64,000 nucleotides of DNA from DAOUJI01 sp965224415 (GCA_965224415.1 CBDCZB010000005.1:310001-374000), one strand, 5' to 3'. Shown: positions 54,724-63,734, counted from the stretch's first letter. The notes: generated by a model not told the origin, from the letters alone. Numbers and translations: made by a program.

Positions 54724-56607
54724 ATGAAAGTAGCCACCCTGGCATTTCTGATTATAGGCATGTGCGTGGCCCTGATTGCAGCAGGGGCTTGTGGAGGCGG
54801 CGAGGACCCCACCAACACACCCCAGCCTACTTCCACCCCAACAGCTATGGCAGAACAGCCCAGCCCAACAGCTATGGCAGAACAGACCACCGAGGGGCCT
54901 ACGCCGGAGCCGGCTGCGACCTCAGCCCCAGACGCGCCGACGGCAGTTCCGCCCACCGCAGTTCCGACCGCCACGACGGAACCTGCGATGATGATGGAGC
55001 CGGTGGTGAACCGGCTGGTGGTGGCCGTGTCCATCGAACGGGAAGGAAACGACCCCACGTTGATCGGCTCCACCGTCAATCACGCTCAGCTCATGCCGGC
55101 GATGGAGACCCTGACTTGGGCCGATACCGAGGGTGGATACCAGCCGATGCTGGCGGAGAGTTGGACGCAGAGCGCCGACTCCAAAACCTTCAACTGGAAA
55201 CTGCGGGAGGGGGTCCCGTTCCACCAGGGTTACGGCGAGTTCTCCGCAAAGGACCTGGTCCATACCCTAGAACGCGTCGCCCGGGAAGAAAGTCAGGAAG
55301 CCCGCGGCGCGCAGGTCCGAGACTTGATACTGCCGGACCTGGAAGTGGTGAGCGAGTACGAGGTCATTTACAACGTAAAACAGCCCTTCCTAGACCTGGT
55401 ACAGAGATCCTCGACTTGGGCCACGTGGCTAATGCAGAGCAAGACTCTGTACGACGAAGAGGGGGAAGACGGCATCCAGAACAACCTGATAGGGACAGGC
55501 CCCTACCAGCTCCTGGAACGGTCATCGGGCGAGGGAATTGTGTTCGAACGGGTCCCCTATGACCACTGGCGAATCAAGCCCGACTTCCCCGAACTGGAAC
55601 TGCGGTTTATCGAAGAACCCGCCGTGAGACTGTCTGCAATCCTTACGGACGAGGTCCATATCGGTAAGCTGCCGCTGGACTTGGAGCGGACTGCGATAGA
55701 CAACGGAATGGACGTGCTGCCTTCGACTCTGCCCGCCTTCTATGTCTTCCAATTCCTGGGAGGCCAGTTCTACCACCCGGACGTGGTGCAGCCTCCCATC
55801 GGAGTCCGTAAGGGCGAGCATCCGGACCTGCCCTACTCCGACGTATATCACGGCGTTGAGGAGTTGCCTTGGGCGGACGTCAGAGTGCGGCAAGCCCTGA
55901 ACCAGGCCATTGACCGGGACGCCATCAACAATAGCCTGCTGTTTGGCCTTGGGGAGCCCAACTACCTCCACTGGTTCCACAAGACACTTAGCGGGTACAA
56001 CCCCGAGTGGGAGACCACCTACGAGGAGAAGTACGGGTACGATCCCGAGAAAGCCAAAGCGCTGATACAAGAGGTCGAGAAAGAGTTGGGACGCCCCCTC
56101 GACTGGTCGGGGACCCGCCATGTGGTCACCCCGGGATATGGATATCCAGGATTGGCGGACATAGCGGAGGCAATCAACAGCGACTGGCGGAAAATCGGGG
56201 TCGAAATCAAGATAGACACACGAGAGTTCGCCGACTTTATCAAGGACATACTTCGCGGGTCCCTTGGCGGATCAACGTGGGCCGGCAACGGAGGCTACGA
56301 CGAGTCCCCCAACAGGATCGGCTACCATTTCTACAGCGGGCGAACTCTGGCGAGCGTGTGCTGCCACTACTTTGAGCACGAGGTTATGGACGACAATTAC
56401 GAAGCGTTCGTAGAGTCCACCGACCCCGCTGAACAGGACCGGCTCCTCAGGGAAGCGGGAGACGTGCTATACAACGAATACGGCAGCATACCCCTGTTCT
56501 GGATACCTGCCACCTGGGCTGTAAACCCCAACGTGGTGGCCGAGTACGTCACCAGGGGCTTCCTGAAGGAACAGGACTTCGAATACGTGAAGGCCGTGAC
56601 GAAATAG
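54724..56607 (+). CDS. Family 5 extracellular solute-binding lipoprotein
   Basis: About 627 residues. A signal peptide with lipobox (VALIAAGACGGG) ends at Cys near residue 22. A Thr/Pro/Ala-rich linker of about 70 residues follows, with a repeated TAMAEQ unit (twice). The mature SBP_bac_5 domain runs from about residue 95 (VNRLVVAVSIEREGNDPTLI) to the end, with ADVRVRQALNQAIDRDAINN, a family signature. Tethered by lipid to the membrane, it delivers peptide- or metal-chelate-type ligands to the two permeases. The ATG at 54724 has GGGAG nine bases upstream. The ligand is unknown. Confidence 0.93.
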   Translation: MKVATLAFLIIGMCVALIAAGACGGGEDPTNTPQPTSTPTAMAEQPSPTAMAEQTTEGPTPEPAATSAPDAPTAVPPTAVPTATTEPAMMMEPVVNRLVVAVSIEREGNDPTLIGSTVNHAQLMPAMETLTWADTEGGYQPMLAESWTQSADSKTFNWKLREGVPFHQGYGEFSAKDLVHTLERVAREESQEARGAQVRDLILPDLEVVSEYEVIYNVKQPFLDLVQRSSTWATWLMQSKTLYDEEGEDGIQNNLIGTGPYQLLERSSGEGIVFERVPYDHWRIKPDFPELELRFIEEPAVRLSAILTDEVHIGKLPLDLERTAIDNGMDVLPSTLPAFYVFQFLGGQFYHPDVVQPPIGVRKGEHPDLPYSDVYHGVEELPWADVRVRQALNQAIDRDAINNSLLFGLGEPNYLHWFHKTLSGYNPEWETTYEEKYGYDPEKAKALIQEVEKELGRPLDWSGTRHVVTPGYGYPGLADIAEAINSDWRKIGVEIKIDTREFADFIKDILRGSLGGSTWAGNGGYDESPNRIGYHFYSGRTLASVCCHYFEHEVMDDNYEAFVESTDPAEQDRLLREAGDVLYNEYGSIPLFWIPATWAVNPNVVAEYVTRGFLKEQDFEYVKAVTK

Positions 56608-56614
56608 GCTCTGA

Positions 56615-56663
56615 CGCTTGGTTCCTACCCTTACGGTCGACCTTATGGGGTAGGGACCAAGCG
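56615..56663. repeat. Large hairpin between the binding-protein gene and the next gene
   Basis: CGCTTGGTTCCTACCC (56615-56630) pairs over all 16 bases (one G-U) with 56648-56663. The 17-base loop contains a GGTCGACC palindrome. No T run follows on the plus strand, so it is more like an mRNA-stabilising or attenuating hairpin than a terminator. Confidence 0.7.
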
Positions 56664-56710
56664 CAGGATTGAGGGACTGCGGCTTTTCGCTCCCAACGGA
56701 AGACGAAGAC

Positions 56711-57469
56711 ATGTCAGCAGCAGCCAGGTTGACTCTCATCTGGTTGCTGCTGGCTACATTAGCGACTAGCTCAGTCGAAGTCAGTGCGGCCCTGGCCCAA
56801 GAAAACTCCAACGACCACCAGGAAGACTCCTCCGGCGAATATAGGTTCGAGGTGTTCGTGGGTCCAGTGGTGAGCATGGACGGTTTCGTCCATCTGGCCA
56901 CCATGGACCAGGGCCACCAGGTAAACCAGCACATCGAGATATTCATCTGGGACCAGGAGTCTGGCGAACGTGTGACCCACCTGGTCCCCCGCGTCACCGT
57001 GGAGGACTGGGCCACGGGGTCATCCCGCACGCTGGACACGGGAGCTTTGGTCCCCGGTCGGGCCAACGTCCATGCATGCCGACTAGACAGACATCGGGAT
57101 ATACAACCCCACACCGGCGGCGAGCATCCACACCTGGGGGACAACCTGTACCTTCTGGGCCAAAGCCTCACGGTGACCGTCGAAGCCGCAGGCGAGGCCG
57201 CTGAGTTCGACTTCGAGCCCCCGTTGTTCGGGCCGGTTTTCCCCGTGACCGAAGAAACCGACTCCCTGTCGCTGCCCTCCTGGTGGGTGGAAGCTGCCAT
57301 TCCGGGAGGCGTCTTCACTGTCTTCCTGCTTCTGTGGCTGCTGCTGCCGCCATCACGTCCCGGGGATGAGGACGGCGCCAGCAAGCTCCGCAATTTTCTA
57401 GCGAAGCCGTTCCGGCGATCTAGCGGCGGGCGCGGAGTCAGGCCGACCTCTAAGGAATCGCCCCACTAA
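56711..57469 (+). CDS. Exported, membrane-anchored protein of unknown function
   Basis: About 252 residues. A signal peptide (LTLIWLLLATLATSSVEVSA) is followed by an extracytoplasmic domain of about 170 residues and a C-terminal membrane segment near 200-220 (WWVEAAIPGGVFTVFLLLWL) with a basic cytoplasmic tail (KPFRRSSGGRGVRPTSK). The outer domain is beta-rich with His-rich stretches (HLATMDQGHQVNQHIEIF, TGGEHPHLGDNLYLLGQ), which could bind a metal. The ATG at 56711 has GGAAG upstream. It follows the ABC operon and may be co-transcribed through the hairpin. Not recognised. The shape recalls YtkA/FixH-like proteins, but weakly. Confidence 0.7.
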   Translation: MSAAARLTLIWLLLATLATSSVEVSAALAQENSNDHQEDSSGEYRFEVFVGPVVSMDGFVHLATMDQGHQVNQHIEIFIWDQESGERVTHLVPRVTVEDWATGSSRTLDTGALVPGRANVHACRLDRHRDIQPHTGGEHPHLGDNLYLLGQSLTVTVEAAGEAAEFDFEPPLFGPVFPVTEETDSLSLPSWWVEAAIPGGVFTVFLLLWLLLPPSRPGDEDGASKLRNFLAKPFRRSSGGRGVRPTSKESPH

Positions 57470-57538
57470 GCAGACGCGCCTACTTGTGGGGCAATGGTTG
57501 AAAGGCGCAAACGGTTAGGGGGCAGGGAGACAATAAAA

Positions 57539-57613
57539 TGGAGCGGAAGACGGGATTCGAACCCGCGACCCTCTCCTTGGCAAGGAGATGCTCTACCACT
57601 GAGCCACTTCCGC
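57539..57613 (-). tRNA. tRNA-Gly (GCC anticodon)
   Basis: Cloverleaf on the minus strand. The acceptor is GCGGAAG/CTTCCGC, the D stem is GCTC/GAGC, the anticodon stem is TCTCC/GGAGA with loop TTGCCAA, and the T arm is GCGGG-TTCGAAT-CCCGT. The discriminator is T, followed by an encoded CCA. Confidence 0.96.
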
Positions 57614-57638
57614 TCATGACCGGCAGATGCAGTGTGCA

Positions 57639-57713
57639 TGGTGCCGAGGGTCGGAATCGAACCGACGACACGTGGATTTTCAGTCCACTGCTCTACCTCT
57701 GAGCTACCTCGGC
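57639..57713 (-). tRNA. tRNA-Phe (GAA anticodon)
   Basis: Cloverleaf on the minus strand, 25 nt upstream of tRNA-Gly and probably in one transcript with it. The acceptor is GCCGAGG/CCTCGGC, the anticodon stem is GTGGA/TCCAC with loop CTGAAAA, and the T arm is GTCGG-TTCGATT-CCGAC. The discriminator is A, followed by an encoded CCA. Confidence 0.96.
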
Positions 57714-57820
57714 GGACTCAAGGGGCGGGACTCGACGGCCTACGCCTCTCGGGTCCACCCGGCAGGTACATTATAGACACACGAGACTTGGCTTTTCAAC
57801 CAACCATCAGGTGCGTGAGG

Positions 57821-58822
57821 CTATCCCACAGCGGCGGTGATGGACTCCAGGTCCCCGTGCTCTGTCAGAAGCTCCAAGAACCTCTGGGCCTTGGCGATGT
57901 GGTGGACCCCGGTGCTGCCGGACAGCTCCTCGAACGCTCTGGCCACGGTCAGCGTGTCGGACTCCAGCACCAGCACAGGCACGTCCTGGCTGTCCGCCTG
58001 GAGTTGGATGTACTGGTTCAGGTCGTGGCCTCCCGTCAGAACAAGACATGCAGTGGAGGTGTTCAGCGCAGCCATCTGAATGTCCGGCCGGTCTGCCCTT
58101 ACGATGACGGCCTTCTTCTCATGCCGACCGAAATAGGTCTCTCCCCAGTCCATGATGTTGCCGCCGATGAGGACACGTTCCACCAAGTCGTCCCTGTCCG
58201 GGCCCCCCACTGCGAATTCACCTGCCAAATGGGACGCAATCTGCCCCACCGTCGGAGCCAGCAGCGTGCGGTCCTCCGGGATGACGCCTAGGGTCTTGAT
58301 TCCTCGGGATTCCAGCGCGGGTACGATTTGGGACTGGACGTAGTCACCCTTGTACTTAGTGACCGAGTTGACGACCACGCCTAGCAAGGAGCTTGCTAGA
58401 GCCGAAGGCGACTGGCCAATGTCCTCGGCGGTGACTCCCGAACGGTATACCGCCACCAGCACAGCGCCCCCGCCCAGGTCGCCGATAAGAGATGACGCCA
58501 ACTCACCATCTACGTCGGTTCCGGATAACGTGGGGCCTTCCACGAGAACACAGTCGGAAATGCCGGCCAGCTCCCGGACCTTTTCAGCAGCCTTCTCGAC
58601 GGACGCGGCATCGCCGCGGTTTCCTGCTATAGGCGGACTGCTCCGGCCACCCAATATCTGTTCAGACACGAAGATCGTGTCTTTGTCGTCATCAGGGGTT
58701 GAAGAGAAGGGCTTGAAATAGGCTGTCTTCTTGCCGGACGACGACCACGACAGGGCCAGAGCGCTGGCCAAGGCCGTTTTGCCGGCTCCCGGCGTGTCAG
58801 ACGTCAGATATATAACCGCCAT
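57821..58822 (-). CDS. P-loop DRTGG-domain protein (BioD/Pta-N-like)
   Basis: 333 residues. The N-terminal domain (1-200) is a dethiobiotin-synthetase-like P-loop NTPase with STDTPGAGKT-type Walker A (YLTSDTPGAGKTALASALAL) and VLVEGPTLSGTD. It resembles the N-terminal region of phosphotransacetylase. The C-terminal domain (215-330) is a DRTGG domain: LIGGNIMDWGETYFGRHEKK, VRADRPDIQMAALNTSTACL, VLTGGHDLNQYI. Such proteins are thought to sense nucleotides. The role here is unknown. It stands alone. Confidence 0.85.
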   Translation of the reverse strand: MAVIYLTSDTPGAGKTALASALALSWSSSGKKTAYFKPFSSTPDDDKDTIFVSEQILGGRSSPPIAGNRGDAASVEKAAEKVRELAGISDCVLVEGPTLSGTDVDGELASSLIGDLGGGAVLVAVYRSGVTAEDIGQSPSALASSLLGVVVNSVTKYKGDYVQSQIVPALESRGIKTLGVIPEDRTLLAPTVGQIASHLAGEFAVGGPDRDDLVERVLIGGNIMDWGETYFGRHEKKAVIVRADRPDIQMAALNTSTACLVLTGGHDLNQYIQLQADSQDVPVLVLESDTLTVARAFEELSGSTGVHHIAKAQRFLELLTEHGDLESITAAVG

Positions 58823-58897
58823 AGCCTAACCTCGGGCTAATTCTAGCACAGCAATGCGGACGCGTTCATTGTGCGGCCGGGTGGACGGGAATCGTGA

Positions 58898-58925
58898 AAC
58901 GGGGCAACCAACCGGTTGCCCCGTT
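58898..58925 (-). terminator. Rho-independent terminator of the dienelactone hydrolase gene
   Basis: A 12-bp GC-rich stem with a 4-base loop, 24 nt after the hydrolase stop codon on the minus strand, followed by a short T stretch (GTTTCACG). The stem is perfect. Confidence 0.78.
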
Positions 58926-58948
58926 CTTCAGCTCGAAACCACTCAACC

Positions 58949-59710
58949 CTACTTCAGGTGGGCGCCGAACCAGCTCAAGGTCCTGGCCCAGGCGTCGTCA
59001 GCCGAGGCCTGATGGTAGCTGGCCCTGTCGTCACACATGAACCCGTGGTTTGCCCCCGGGTACACCTTGAAGTCAACGGTCTTGCCGTGCTTTTCCAGTT
59101 CGGCTTGAATCTTCTGGACGTCGTCGGGCGTTGGGTTTCCGTCGTCCGCTCCAAAGTTCCCCATCACGGGGCACTGGATGATGCGTGTGCGGTCGAAGGG
59201 GGTCGGGGGCGTTCCCCAGGGGGCCATGATGTTGCCCCCATAGAAAACGGACGCGGCGCCGATTCCCGGGCACGCCGCCGCCGCCAGATAGGTCACCCGT
59301 CCTCCCATGCAGAACCCGGTGATTCCTATTCTGCTGGCGTCGACTCTGGGATGTACCCTCAGCCAGTCTATGGTGGTGTTGATGTCGTTGATGATCTGGT
59401 CATCTCGCAGGTTGCCCATAATGGGCATCACCTGGTCCATGTCCCCGTAACCCAGCACCGGGTTCGTGCCGCGGACCTCCTCGGTGTTTCCCTCCCGGTG
59501 GAACAGGGCCGGAGCCACCGCAAAGTAGCCTTCAGCGGCAAAACGGTCGCATATGCTCTTGATGTTGTCGTTGATCCCAAACGCTTCCTGCACGACGATA
59601 ACCGCAGGGGCCCTGGCCGCCGCTGCCTCAGGCTGAGCCACGTAGGCGTTCATGTCCTCCAGTATTTCTTCACCGGAGTCTACTCTCAAAGTTTCCCAGA
59701 AAGACGCCAA
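58949..59710 (-). CDS. Dienelactone hydrolase family protein
   Basis: 253 residues. The Cys nucleophile is in GITGFCMGGRVTYLAAAACP, the Asp in FGADDGNPTPDD and the His in GANHGFMCDDRASY, the Cys-Asp-His triad of the family. It opens the lactone ring in chlorocatechol-type pathways or acts on other esters. The TTG start at 59710 has GGGAGGTGAACG before it. Well separated from neighbours. Its pairing with the LLM and GMC enzymes elsewhere fits aromatic or xenobiotic breakdown, but no aromatic dioxygenase is in the window. Confidence 0.92.
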   Translation of the reverse strand: MASFWETLRVDSGEEILEDMNAYVAQPEAAAARAPAVIVVQEAFGINDNIKSICDRFAAEGYFAVAPALFHREGNTEEVRGTNPVLGYGDMDQVMPIMGNLRDDQIINDINTTIDWLRVHPRVDASRIGITGFCMGGRVTYLAAAACPGIGAASVFYGGNIMAPWGTPPTPFDRTRIIQCPVMGNFGADDGNPTPDDVQKIQAELEKHGKTVDFKVYPGANHGFMCDDRASYHQASADDAWARTLSWFGAHLK

Positions 59711-59868
59711 CGTTCACCTCCCTTAAACAAAGGTCGCTTTTCCAACGTTGTGCCGCACGATGCGGACAGTCTGCAATTTACTAAAGGATTGTATCAGAGG
59801 CCCATTGGCTTCACAACCTCAACAGGTCGTGGCTAGGGGCTATGGATTAACCAGCTGGGCATTTGATC

Positions 59869-59918
59869 CGTTCTTAGTGAGCCTGTCGAACCACCCTTCT
59901 ACAAGCTCAGGGCGAGCG
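59869..59918. repeat. REP-like palindromic repeat element
   Basis: CGTTCTTAGTGAGCCTGTCG and the facing TACAAGCTCAGGGCGAGCG form an imperfect inverted repeat of about 22-base arms. Read as protein it gives the frequent meaningless text LVSLSNHPSTSSGRA, a pattern I know from repeated intergenic elements in many bacterial genomes. Between proS and the dienelactone hydrolase gene. Confidence 0.6.
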
Positions 59919-59973
59919 GGGAAACGAAAACGCCTAATGCTATCGGAAGGCTTAAGCCGTTCAGGGCGGCGGC

Positions 59974-61692
59974 TCACCCTTGATTGAGCAGTTCGGAAAC
60001 CTTCCGGTCTGTCTCTTCCAGGGACACAAGCTCTACGTCGCCCCCAGACCTGCGCCGCACTTCCACCATGCCCTGCTTCAGATTGCGTGGGCTGACCACC
60101 AGCCTCATCGGCAGGCCCATCAGATCGCTGTCGTTGAACTTCACCCCGGCAGCCTCGTCGGCGCGGTCATCGTAGAGAGTTTCTATGCCCAGGCTCCACA
60201 GCCTGTCGTATAGCCCGTCCGCGGTACGGGCAACATCGGAGTCAGAGAGGTTCAGCCCCACGAGATGGACTTGATAGGGCGCAATGGGGACCGGAAAGAC
60301 GATTCCGTTGTCGTCGTGGTTTTGCTCGATGGCCGCCGCTAAAAGACGCCCCACTCCTATGCCGTAGGAGCCCATTGTGATGAGCCGCTGCCGGCCCTCG
60401 CTGTCGAGGTAACTGGCCCCAAGGGACTCGGCGAACCCGGTCCCCAGCTTGAAGATGTGCCCGACCTCGATGCCTCGGGTTTCTTCCAGACCTGCGTGGC
60501 CCCTTATACAGCCGTGTCCAGCCTTGGTCAGGTTGATGTCCCCCATGATGTCCACTTGGAAGTCCCTGGTATGGTTGGCGTTCCTGATGTGGACGTCCGG
60601 CTTGTTGCCGCCCACCACGAAGTTGGAGCCAGAGTCTATGGAGTAGTCGGCCACCCTGGTTACTCCTTCCAGCCCCACTGGAGAAGCGGACCCGGCTACC
60701 AGTCCAGCGACTTTGACCTCCTCGTCTGAGGCCAGCCTGAGGTCGTTGGCGGAGATTCCATTTGCCGTGAGCAAGTTTTTCAGCTTGACTTCGTTGACAT
60801 CCAGGTCTCCCCTGATGGTAACGAAGACCATCTGTCCAGCAGCGGTATAAAAGACGGCCTTGAGGGTCTTTGACTCCGGGATGCCCAGGAACTCGGCCAG
60901 GGCGGCAATGGTCTTGATTCCGGGCGTGGCCACCTCTTCCATGTCCGCTTCCGGTTCGTCAGGGAGAGCCGGGATTACGCCCTGGGCCTTTTCGGCATTG
61001 GCTGCGTAGTCGCAGTCAGGGCAAGTGACAACCGTATCCTCGCCGGCAGCAGTTCGCAGGATGAACTCGTGGGAGTCTTTCCCCCCGATGGCTCCCGAGT
61101 CGGCTTCCACCATAAGAGCGGGCAGACCGCACCGTCTGTATATGTTCCTATAGGCCTGGGCCATAGCCTGATAGCTGCGGTCCAAGCCCTCGTCGTCGGC
61201 GTCGAAGGAGTAGGCGTCCTTCATGTCGAACTCCCGCACCCGTATGAGCCCTGCCCTGGGTCGTGGTTCGTCACGGAGCTTGGTCTGTATCTGGTATACG
61301 ATGGCCGGCATGTCCCGGTAGCTTTGGATGTTGGCCCTGGCGATGCCGGTCACCACCTCTTCGTGGGTTGGGGCGGCCACCATGAGCCTGCCCCGCCTGT
61401 CGGGGAAGCGGAACATGTTCTCGCCGAAGGCGGCGGCGCGGCCCGACTGCTCCCACAGGTCCAGAGGCTGGAGGACGGGCATGCGTATCTCCTGACCGCT
61501 GGCCGCGTCCATCTCCTCACGGATGATGGCCTCGATTTTCTTAATGGACCTCCAGGCCAAGGGCAGGTAGCTGTACACCCCTGCAGCCACCTGGGATACC
61601 ATCCCCGCCTTCAGCATCAGTCGGTGAGATGCGCTCTCGGCCTCGGCGGGCTCGGTGCGCAGGGTCTTGGATATAAGCTGTGTAAATCTCAT
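59974..61692 (-). CDS. proS: Prolyl-tRNA synthetase
   Basis: About 572 residues, the bacterial type with an inserted editing domain. RFTQLISKTLRTEPAEAESA at the start, class II motif 2 near PRAGLIRVREFDMKDAYSFD, the YbaK-like editing insertion (about 235-380, IPESKTLKAVFYTAAGQMVF), motif 3 ITMGSYGIGVGRLLAAAIEQ, and the anticodon-binding domain at the end. The ATG at 61692 overlaps the upstream zinc-ribbon gene (ATGA). The longer open frame upstream belongs to the overlap region. Confidence 0.95.
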   Translation of the reverse strand: MRFTQLISKTLRTEPAEAESASHRLMLKAGMVSQVAAGVYSYLPLAWRSIKKIEAIIREEMDAASGQEIRMPVLQPLDLWEQSGRAAAFGENMFRFPDRRGRLMVAAPTHEEVVTGIARANIQSYRDMPAIVYQIQTKLRDEPRPRAGLIRVREFDMKDAYSFDADDEGLDRSYQAMAQAYRNIYRRCGLPALMVEADSGAIGGKDSHEFILRTAAGEDTVVTCPDCDYAANAEKAQGVIPALPDEPEADMEEVATPGIKTIAALAEFLGIPESKTLKAVFYTAAGQMVFVTIRGDLDVNEVKLKNLLTANGISANDLRLASDEEVKVAGLVAGSASPVGLEGVTRVADYSIDSGSNFVVGGNKPDVHIRNANHTRDFQVDIMGDINLTKAGHGCIRGHAGLEETRGIEVGHIFKLGTGFAESLGASYLDSEGRQRLITMGSYGIGVGRLLAAAIEQNHDDNGIVFPVPIAPYQVHLVGLNLSDSDVARTADGLYDRLWSLGIETLYDDRADEAAGVKFNDSDLMGLPMRLVVSPRNLKQGMVEVRRRSGGDVELVSLEETDRKVSELLNQG

Positions 61693-62528
61693 GCTGTTTC
61701 CGCTCCAGACGGACCCCCAGTGAATAACGAGCTTATCGTCAACACCCAGAATAGTATGCCAAGCATAGTTAGTATGACTGCACCGGCTCCTACTTTCGAC
61801 GTGGCTATCGAAACACCTGGATTCCGGTCGGCGTAGGACAGCCAGTATCGGTTCAAATTGGCCTGGACCAAATACATGACGAACCACGGTATCACGACCG
61901 ATACTAGAGTTAATGCGAAGGATATAACGGCCTCGGTCTGGGAGACCTGCTCGTTGACATTCGCATTAACCATGACAATGGAGATGACGCCCGCCGCCAG
62001 CGATATCGCCATCAACACAAAGGCTGTACCTGCGGCGATGGTGGGTCTCAGACCCACTCCCTGCATCAAGCGCTCATACACACTGACGTGGTAATGAAGG
62101 CGGAACAAGTTGTAGATTGGGATCAGTTGAGTAAGGGCGTGCCATACGGGGAAATTCGTCTCGTCTCCGGTATGGTCTCGGTAGTGCTTCCAGGTAATGT
62201 AGAACCAATAGAAACCATACAGACTGGCCGAAATGACGTTCAGCAGCAAGATGCGGCTTGGCGGTATGTAGTAGTCCAGAGTCTGCCCGGCAGCATAAGT
62301 TCGCGGTTGGGATTTCCTGAAAACCGGCTGACTGAGACCGGACCCGCACGAGCCGCAGAAATTCTGGTTGTCGAAAACACTGGCGCCGCAGCCGCGGCAG
62401 TAACTCACGGCTTGGGAGTACCGCCGGGAAGCCGGTTGATTAAGGTCAGCTCCGCAGGAGCCGCAATGGGTCTGTGATCCTAAAAAGCTGGCGCCGCAGT
62501 TGTGGCAATAGTGGTTGGAAGCGCTCAT
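61689..62528 (-). CDS. Double zinc-ribbon membrane protein (DUF4234-like)
   Basis: 279 residues. Two zinc ribbons, CHNCGASFLGSQTHCGSCG (8-26) and CRGCGASVFDNQNFCGSCG (44-62), are followed by a linker (KSQPRTYAAGQTLDYYIPPS) and a membrane region from about residue 90. It has four or five hydrophobic segments, with ISASLYGFYWFYITWKHYRD as the DUF4234-like signature. It ends with the ATGA overlap into proS, so the two are translationally coupled. The function of these zinc-ribbon membrane proteins is not known. The coupling may only set expression level. Confidence 0.82.
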   Translation of the reverse strand: MSASNHYCHNCGASFLGSQTHCGSCGADLNQPASRRYSQAVSYCRGCGASVFDNQNFCGSCGSGLSQPVFRKSQPRTYAAGQTLDYYIPPSRILLLNVISASLYGFYWFYITWKHYRDHTGDETNFPVWHALTQLIPIYNLFRLHYHVSVYERLMQGVGLRPTIAAGTAFVLMAISLAAGVISIVMVNANVNEQVSQTEAVISFALTLVSVVIPWFVMYLVQANLNRYWLSYADRNPGVSIATSKVGAGAVILTMLGILFWVLTISSLFTGGPSGAETA

Positions 62529-62597
62529 ATTCGGGCGTTTTCAGAGGCGCCGGCAGCAGGCGTGGTATAGACGTCGCTCAAGGCCCCGCTGTGGCGT

Positions 62598-63734
62598 CTA
62601 TCCGGTGGTTGCTGCCTCGTTGACCTCTTCCATCAGAGCGGAAAGCATGTCGTCCGCCGCCACAACCCTGGACTTCTGACCCTTGCGGAATATGATGGCC
62701 CTACCGTTGCCCGCAGCAATGCCCACGTCGGCGTCCTTGGCCTCGCCAGGGCCGTTGACCTCGCAGCCCATCACGGCCACCTTGAGATTGGAGTCTACCT
62801 TCTTGAGCATCTCGTCAACGGTGTTGGCCAGCTTGATTACGTCCACGTCGGCCCTGCCGCATGAGGGGCAGGCAACCAGTGTTGCGCCCTTCTGCCGCAG
62901 GTTCAGCGACTTGAGTATCTCATATCCCGCCTGGACCTCCTCCACGGGGTCTCCGCTCAGCGATACCCGCAGCGTGTCCCCAATGCCTTCATAAAGGAGA
63001 AGCCCCAACCCAATGGCGCTGCGTATTGAACCCGACTTAACCGTTCCTGATTCAGTGATTCCCAGGTGCAATGGATAGGGGACCATATCAGCCAACCGTC
63101 GGTAGGCGTCTACGGTGGTGGGCACGTCAAAGGCCTTCATGGAAATCTTTATGAGGTCAAAGTCGAGGTCTTCCAGGAGTCCGATCTCCCACAGAGCCGT
63201 CGCCACCATGTGGTCGACGATGCTGTAGCCGCCCTCTTCCACCGCTTCGCCCGTCTTGGGCAGCTTGTTCACCATGTCCATGTGGCGGGAGAACCCGCGC
63301 GTCTTGCCTATGCCTCCCACGGGGGGCAGGCTGCCAAAGTTGACCCCGATACGTATGGGGATATCCCTCTCCTTGGCCGCCCTGACCACTTCGCGCACCC
63401 TGTCCTCGTCGCGGATGTTGCCCGGGTTCAAGCGGAGCATGTCCACTCCGCCTTTGAGGGACTCCAGCGCTAGCTGATAGTGAAAATGGATGTCAGCCAC
63501 CAGGGGAATCTTTATCTGCTTTTTTATGTCGGGGATGGCCTTGGCCGCCTCCATGTCGGGGACGGCGCACCGAATGATGTCGCAGCCCGCGTCTTCCAGT
63601 TCCTTTATCTGACGGACGGTGGCCTGAACGTCCCGCGTGTCCGTTTTGGTCATGGACTGTACGGTGACGTAGGCGTCGCCGCCTATCTTGACGTTTCCGG
63701 CGAAAATGGGCTTGGTTATTCTGCGACTGCTCAT
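62598..63734 (-). CDS. ispG: (E)-4-hydroxy-3-methylbut-2-enyl-diphosphate synthase IspG
   Basis: 378 residues. MEP pathway enzyme that makes HMBPP from MEcPP with a 4Fe-4S cluster. Cluster Cys residues are in LVACPSCGRADVDVIKLAN and VMGCEVNGPGEAKDADVGIA. Substrate-binding TIM-barrel text: RRITKPIFAGNVKIGGDAYV, GCDIIRCAVPDMEAAKAIPD, IPLVADIHFHYQLALESLKG, LRLNPGNIRDEDRV. Full length with a standard start. It shows that isoprenoids are made by the MEP route. Confidence 0.97.
   Translation of the reverse strand: MSSRRITKPIFAGNVKIGGDAYVTVQSMTKTDTRDVQATVRQIKELEDAGCDIIRCAVPDMEAAKAIPDIKKQIKIPLVADIHFHYQLALESLKGGVDMLRLNPGNIRDEDRVREVVRAAKERDIPIRIGVNFGSLPPVGGIGKTRGFSRHMDMVNKLPKTGEAVEEGGYSIVDHMVATALWEIGLLEDLDFDLIKISMKAFDVPTTVDAYRRLADMVPYPLHLGITESGTVKSGSIRSAIGLGLLLYEGIGDTLRVSLSGDPVEEVQAGYEILKSLNLRQKGATLVACPSCGRADVDVIKLANTVDEMLKKVDSNLKVAVMGCEVNGPGEAKDADVGIAAGNGRAIIFRKGQKSRVVAADDMLSALMEEVNEAATTG

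Noticed and set aside
59748..59987. A 79-codon frame between proS and the dienelactone hydrolase gene
   Set aside because: Its only recognisable text is the frequent false translation of a REP-like repeat.
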